Translations under genes and position numbers: made by a program
Assembly (NCBI GenBank): GCA_018398765.1
Contig: JAHBMJ010003325.1
Location: 1-11,546 of the forward strand
From: Chromera velia
Lineage: Eukaryota; Sar; Chromeraceae
Direction: 5' to 3'
DNA length: 11,546 nucleotides
Part shown: positions 8,393-11,546 of the stretch, piece after piece
Layout: every line of letters starts with the position of its first letter
Numbering within the stretch: position 1 is the stretch's first letter
The notes under the pieces: generated by a model
What the model was told of the DNA's origin: nothing
Databases searched by the model: none
Seen by the model: the letters and a program-made list of their open reading frames with translations, nothing else

Positions 8393-11300
8393 GTTAGCTG
8401 GATGGCTCTCACATATGTCTCCAGGAAATGAATTGCTACAGCACTTGAACTTTAGACTGTCCATGTGCGCGGAATCCTGGATTCCCTCTTGGCATGCTTC
8501 CTGCATCTCGCTACTTGCTGTCGTCTCTTTGCTTTCGTTTGTGGTACGCTCGCCGGACTGTCCCGTCACCCATTTCGAAGCACGGAATGAAACGTCACCC
8601 ATTGCCTATCACATTCGTTTTGTCTGTGTTGGAGCTTACATATTTTGTGCGGGGAACTCGTCAGACGACTCTTCTTGAGTGCGACCATCTGTTCAGTCTT
8701 TCAGATCCCGCGAGTAGGTTGGCTCATTTGCATGGCTCCCGTAGACCAAAGAAGGCAAGGCTTTTTCTTACTGCCCATGACCACTTCTGTACTCCTTTTC
8801 CCCTTCTTTTGCAGAACTCCACGGACGAGCTGAAGAAAGCTGTGAGAAAAGGCAGTCCAGAAGACTTGCGCAACGCGGTAGATCAATCTGGACTTTCCCC
8901 CCTTGCTTTGAAGACGGCTGTTAACCAGAAAGATAAGGTCAGATGCAAAAAGGAGGCATACGGAAATATGGAAACAACTGCGTGGAGAATTTCCGCGTGA
9001 GGTGTGCGAAGATTCTTGCAATGATGTCTGGCGTGTGACTGCGACCGGGACCAAAATGCTTTTGACCGTTGCCCCTCCCGGTTGTTTGGAATTCCAGTTG
9101 GTTTTGAGAAAGTCGATGGGTCACTCACTCATTCACTCCTTCAAATGTACGTTTGTTCAAGCGCTCAGTGCAGTGGAAGAAAGCAAAAGTATCTTGGCTT
9201 TACGATTTGCAGTGCACTCTCTCTCTTTCGCTGCAATCCTTCCTTCCTTCATTCCAGGATCCCCGATTTCCTAGATATACTCTGCGTCTCTCCACCGATT
9301 TTCATTCTGCGGCGGTAGCATGGAGCTTTACATTCCCATTTTGGTTATGTGCAGTGGGGGCAGACAGCTTTGCATTGGGCGCTTTCAAGGCCGGAATCGT
9401 CCCTTGAGATCGTGAAGATGCTCCTCGCTGCAGGGGCCAACGTGAAGGCGGATGACGGGGTTCGTCCTTTTCCTATGACATTGTCCGGCCCCAGGGATGA
9501 TTCGCTTTTATCTCTGTCTTGTTGCCTTTCTTCATCACCCCCTCCTCCTGACTATATCATTCTCACGTCCTTTGAGCGAAGTTCCGCTCTCCGCGGATGG
9601 ATGACGGATTCAGCCTGGGATGTGTATTTGTGATGACTGCAGAGTGGGATCTCGATCCTGCACCGTGCAGTGGGTCTTGGATCCTGCGATGTCGTGGAGG
9701 CGCTGCTGAAGGCGGGTGCAGACGTGAGGGCCGTATGCAAGGTTTGTCTCCTGTTTGTGTTTATTCGAACGATCTACGGTGTCGGAGTCCCTCTTTATTT
9801 CTTTTTTCTGCTTGCTTGATTGTACAGTTCGCCGTGTCCGGGGCTGACACTGTCAGTGGCTGTTGCCGTTCTCTGTCTCTTGCTGGCTAAGTGTTTGCAT
9901 AACGAAAACTTGGCATCGACCTTCAATGCATCTGTTAGATGGATGCGCAGTTGGCAAGGCAAGTCACCAATTACCAGAAAGTTTCCTGCCGCATTTTGTC
10001 TCTTCAATCTCTCCAGTCATTTGGAAGCGTATGGCTGGACTGCATTCCAGTGAGTCAGCTGCAGGGTTTTGCTCGTCTTATCCCTTTCCGTTCGTGGGTT
10101 GCTGCAGCGTGGGGAAACAGCCCTTCATTGGGCAGTCGAAAGATCACAAACCAGCATCGTGAAGATGTTACTTGCTTCTAAATCAGATGTGACGGCACTG
10201 ACTGCGGTCGATTTCCTCTTTTTTTTTTGTCGATGCGCTTTGGATTCTTCTCCATGCTTTTTACCTCCGGTTTTCTGTATGCGGTTCCCTCTCGTGCAAG
10301 GCCCCAGATTGCGTTTCAACGACCCAATTTCAAGCAACCCAAGCGGCGAAATTTGCTTTTCTTTTTGAGATGGGTGCAGCGTGGGGATGCAGTGCTTCAC
10401 TACGCTGGATATGGAAGATCTGCTGAGATCGTGATGATGCTGGTGGATGCAAGGGCACACGTGAACGTGGTCGACAAGGCAAGTCTTGTGAACTCGCATT
10501 CTTTCCCCTTTCTTGATTGTTCCTTCTCCTTGTCCGTCGTTTCGCCTGCCTGTCTCTCTTTTTTATCCTGTTTCTGGTTTTCCGTTGTTCCTTGCATCTT
10601 TTGCATTTGATGTATGTAAATCTGGCAGCTTTTGGATTGCCGACTCGACGTGGGACCGAAAAATGAATGGTCTTAATTGTAAGCTTTTCGTGGTATGGCT
10701 GCAGGATGGCAATACAGCACTTCATCACGCAGCGTTTCGGACATCTGATTCACCCGAGGTGGTGAAGATGCTGCTTGATGCGCGGGCAGATGTGAAGGCA
10801 GTCAACAAGGTCTGTTGTGTCTCAGCCAAAGACGCTTCTGGCTGGCAGCCTTAGCTTATGCGTTTCTCCCTGCTGGGTCATCGCCACCCTTCTTCTTGGT
10901 CGCGCGCGCGTGTGTGTGTGTGTGTCCTTGAGTGCTTCAGCTCTTTGCCAGTGGCATTTATCTGTCCGTAGCTCCTGAACGTTTTCGCTTCATGCAGTGG
11001 GGGCAGACAGCTTTGTATTGGGCGCTTTCAAGGCCGGAAGCGCCCCTTGAGATCGTGAAGATGCTCCTCGCTGCAGGGGCCGACGTGAAGGCGGCTGACG
11101 GGGTTCGTCCTTTTCCTATGACATTGTCCGGCCCCAGGGATGATTCGCTTTTATCTCTGTCTTGTTGCCTTTTTTCATCACCCCCTCCTCCTGACTACAT
11201 CATTCTCACGTCCTTTGAGCGAAGTTCCGCTCTCCGCGGATGGATGACGGATTCAGCCTGGGATGTGTATTTGTGATGACTGCAGAGTGGGATCTCGATC

Positions 11301-11546
11301 CTGCACCGTGCAGTGGGTCTTGGATCCTGCGATGTCGTGGAGGCGCTGCTGAAGGCGGGTGCAGACGTGAGGGCCGTATGCAAGGTTTGTCTCCTGTTTG
11401 TGTTTATTCGAACGATCTACGGTGTCGGAGTCCCTCTTTATTTCTTTTTTCTGCTTGCTTGATTGTACAGTTCGCCGTGTCCGGGGCTGACACTGTCAGT
11501 GGCTGTTGCCGTTCCCTGTCTCTTGCTGGCTAAGTGTTTGCATAAC
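8363..11546 (+). CDS. Multi-exon ankyrin-repeat protein gene, 5' part (runs off the right edge)
   Basis: Nine exons are proposed: 8363-8392, 8815-8937, 9355-9459, 9643-9741, 10108-10206, 10380-10478, 10705-10809, 10998-11102 and 11286-11384. The last intron continues past the window end. Joined, they give 288 codons with no stop: a ten-residue leader, an N-terminal capping repeat and seven consecutive ankyrin repeats. All introns are phase 0 and all repeat exons are multiples of three. Repeats carry the family signature T-A-L-H-x-A, then E-I-V-K-M-L-L, then G-A-D-V. Ankyrin arrays are protein-binding scaffolds; the partner is unknown. No signal peptide or membrane segment is seen in the visible part, so a cytosolic or nuclear location is likely. 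Exons 8-9 duplicate exons 3-4. Exons 3-9 are firm; exon 1 is inferred. Confidence 0.85.
8815..8937 (+). CDS. Ankyrin gene exon 2: N-terminal capping repeat
   Basis: The 41 codons contain DELKKAVRKGSPEDLRNAVD, a charged two-helix unit of the kind that caps ankyrin arrays. SGLSPLALKTAVNQKDK then leads into the first full repeat. The acceptor is TTTTGCAG at 8807-8814 and the donor is AAG|GTCAGA. It lacks the TALH motif, as expected for a cap. Confidence 0.75.
9355..9459 (+). CDS. Ankyrin gene exon 3: one ankyrin repeat (duplicated later as exon 8)
   Basis: This exon is 35 codons, beginning WGQTALHWAL, with LEIVKMLLAAGANVKADDG as the second helix and turn. The acceptor is TGTGCAG|TGG and the donor is GGG|GTTCGT. 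It has two extra residues between the helices compared with the 33-residue repeats. It is the first exon of the duplicated block and differs from exon 8 at five codons. Confidence 0.9.
9643..9741 (+). CDS. Ankyrin gene exon 4: one ankyrin repeat (duplicated later as exon 9)
   Basis: This exon is 33 codons, with SGISILHRAV as first helix and CDVVEALLKAGADVRAVCK as second helix and turn. The acceptor is ACTGCAG|AGT, with a poor pyrimidine tract, and the donor is AAG|GTTTGT. Its nucleotide sequence is identical to exon 9. Confidence 0.9.
10108..10206 (+). CDS. Ankyrin gene exon 5: one ankyrin repeat
   Basis: This exon is 33 codons, with RGETALHWAVERSQ as first helix and TSIVKMLLASKSDVTALTA as second helix and turn. 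The acceptor is GCTGCAG|CGT and the donor is GCG|GTCGAT. The usual GAD turn is altered to KSD, so this repeat is more diverged than its neighbours. Confidence 0.88.
10380..10478 (+). CDS. Ankyrin gene exon 6: one ankyrin repeat, followed by a GC-AG intron
   Basis: This exon is 33 codons, with RGDAVLHYAGYGRSAEIVMM as first helix and start of the second, then LVDARAHVNVVDK. The acceptor is GGTGCAG|CGT. The exon must end at AAG 10478 to match the repeat length and phase, and the next intron then begins with GC (GCAAGT). Confidence 0.88.
10479..10484 (+). promoter_or_regulatory. Non-canonical GC 5' splice site
   Basis: The exon-intron junction reads AAG|GCAAGT. GC-AG introns are a known minor class and usually have a near-perfect consensus at the other donor positions, exactly as here. 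The intron ends at the GCTGCAG acceptor at 10698-10704. No GT donor within a few bases would keep both the repeat length and phase 0. Confidence 0.8.
10705..10809 (+). CDS. Ankyrin gene exon 7: one ankyrin repeat
   Basis: This exon is 35 codons, with DGNTALHHAAFRTSDSPEVV, then KMLLDARADVKAVNK. The acceptor is GCTGCAG|GAT and the donor is AAG|GTCTGT. It is the closest of the set to the general ankyrin consensus at its first helix. Confidence 0.9.
10901..10925. repeat. Alternating CG/TG dinucleotide tract in an intron
   Basis: Five CG steps are followed by seven TG steps and a final T, giving 25 bases of strict pyrimidine-purine alternation, the classic sequence for Z-DNA formation. It lies in the intron between exons 7 and 8, about 68 bp before the start of the duplicated block at 10993. 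Confidence 0.9.
10998..11102 (+). CDS. Ankyrin gene exon 8: one ankyrin repeat, diverged copy of exon 3
   Basis: This exon is 35 codons beginning WGQTALYWAL. The acceptor is CATGCAG|TGG and the donor is GGG|GTTCGT. It differs from exon 3 at five nucleotides, each changing the residue: His7Tyr, Ser15Ala, Ser16Pro, Asn29Asp and Asp33Ala (numbered within the exon). The conserved His of the TALH motif is lost here. Confidence 0.9.
11286..11384 (+). CDS. Ankyrin gene exon 9: one ankyrin repeat, identical copy of exon 4
   Basis: This exon is 33 codons with the same nucleotide sequence as exon 4, including acceptor ACTGCAG|AGT and donor AAG|GTTTGT. The following intron (from 11385) copies the start of the intron after exon 4 until the window ends, with a single base difference. 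Confidence 0.9.

Larger units (their letters stand above)
9350..9903 (+). repeat. Segmental duplication, copy 1 (exons 3-4 and introns)
   Basis: This block matches 10993-11546 at a constant offset of 1643 bp with no gaps and eight mismatches over 554 bases. Similarity stops abruptly on the left at the TGCAG of the splice acceptor. The right limit is unknown, because the second copy is cut by the window end while still matching. Confidence 0.95.
10993..11546 (+). repeat. Segmental duplication, copy 2 (exons 8-9 and introns)
   Basis: Second copy of the 9350-9903 block. Mismatches fall at 11016, 11040, 11043, 11082 and 11095 (exon 8), at 11173 and 11198 (intron after exon 8) and at 11515 (intron after exon 9). 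It is still matching at the last base of the window. Confidence 0.95.

Noticed and set aside
8494-9000. 168-codon frame reading into ankyrin exon 2
   Set aside because: Only the part after 8815 resembles a protein. A strong pyrimidine tract and AG acceptor lie right before it, and the last part beyond 8937 is intron.
9460-9642. Open frames within the duplicated intron, also present at 11103-11285
   Set aside because: They are open in both copies only because the copies are nearly identical. The sequence between the donor and acceptor has no ankyrin motif and breaks the repeat pattern.

Overview
The window looks like nuclear DNA of a unicellular eukaryote, not a prokaryote. It holds a spliced gene whose exons are separated by introns with pyrimidine-rich AG acceptors, a decayed Ty1/copia retrotransposon, and several kilobases of non-coding DNA with homopolymer and simple-repeat tracts. 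A multi-repeat ankyrin gene with many 170-420 bp introns next to copia debris in DNA of roughly balanced GC suggests an alveolate alga. A chromerid such as Chromera velia is my best guess, but this rests on general resemblance and no marker gene is present.

Layout. 1-509 is AT-rich, non-coding DNA with a short tandem repeat. 693-3642 (+) is a dead copia-type pol in the order integrase, charged linker, reverse transcriptase, RNase H. It is broken by eight internal in-frame stops, six of them TAG, and by at least two clear frameshifts. No gag, protease or recognisable LTR pair is present. 3643-7413 has no gene I can support. It carries two long hairpins (3902-3933 and 4549-4584), one good TATA-like box (4271-4279) and A/T tracts. 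7414-7704 (-) is an open frame of protein-like composition that may be a fragment of an unidentified gene. 7705-8362 is non-coding, with a very GC-rich patch around 7908-7959.

8363 to the window end (+) is the 5' part of an ankyrin-repeat gene that runs off the right edge. I resolve nine exons: a ten-codon first exon, an N-capping exon and seven exons that each encode one whole ankyrin repeat of 33 or 35 residues. Every intron is phase 0, so each repeat exon is a symmetric module. Exons 3 and 4 with their introns (9350-9903) recur as exons 8 and 9 (10993-11546) at a constant offset of 1643 bp, 98.6% identical. The left edge of the duplication falls on the splice acceptor. Five of the eight differences lie in the 105-nt first exon of the pair, and all five change an amino acid. 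One intron uses a GC-AG pair with a perfect donor context, whereas the GT donors in the gene are weak.

The retrotransposon relic and the ankyrin gene show no functional link. The main biological interest is the modular, apparently still expanding and diversifying ankyrin exon array.
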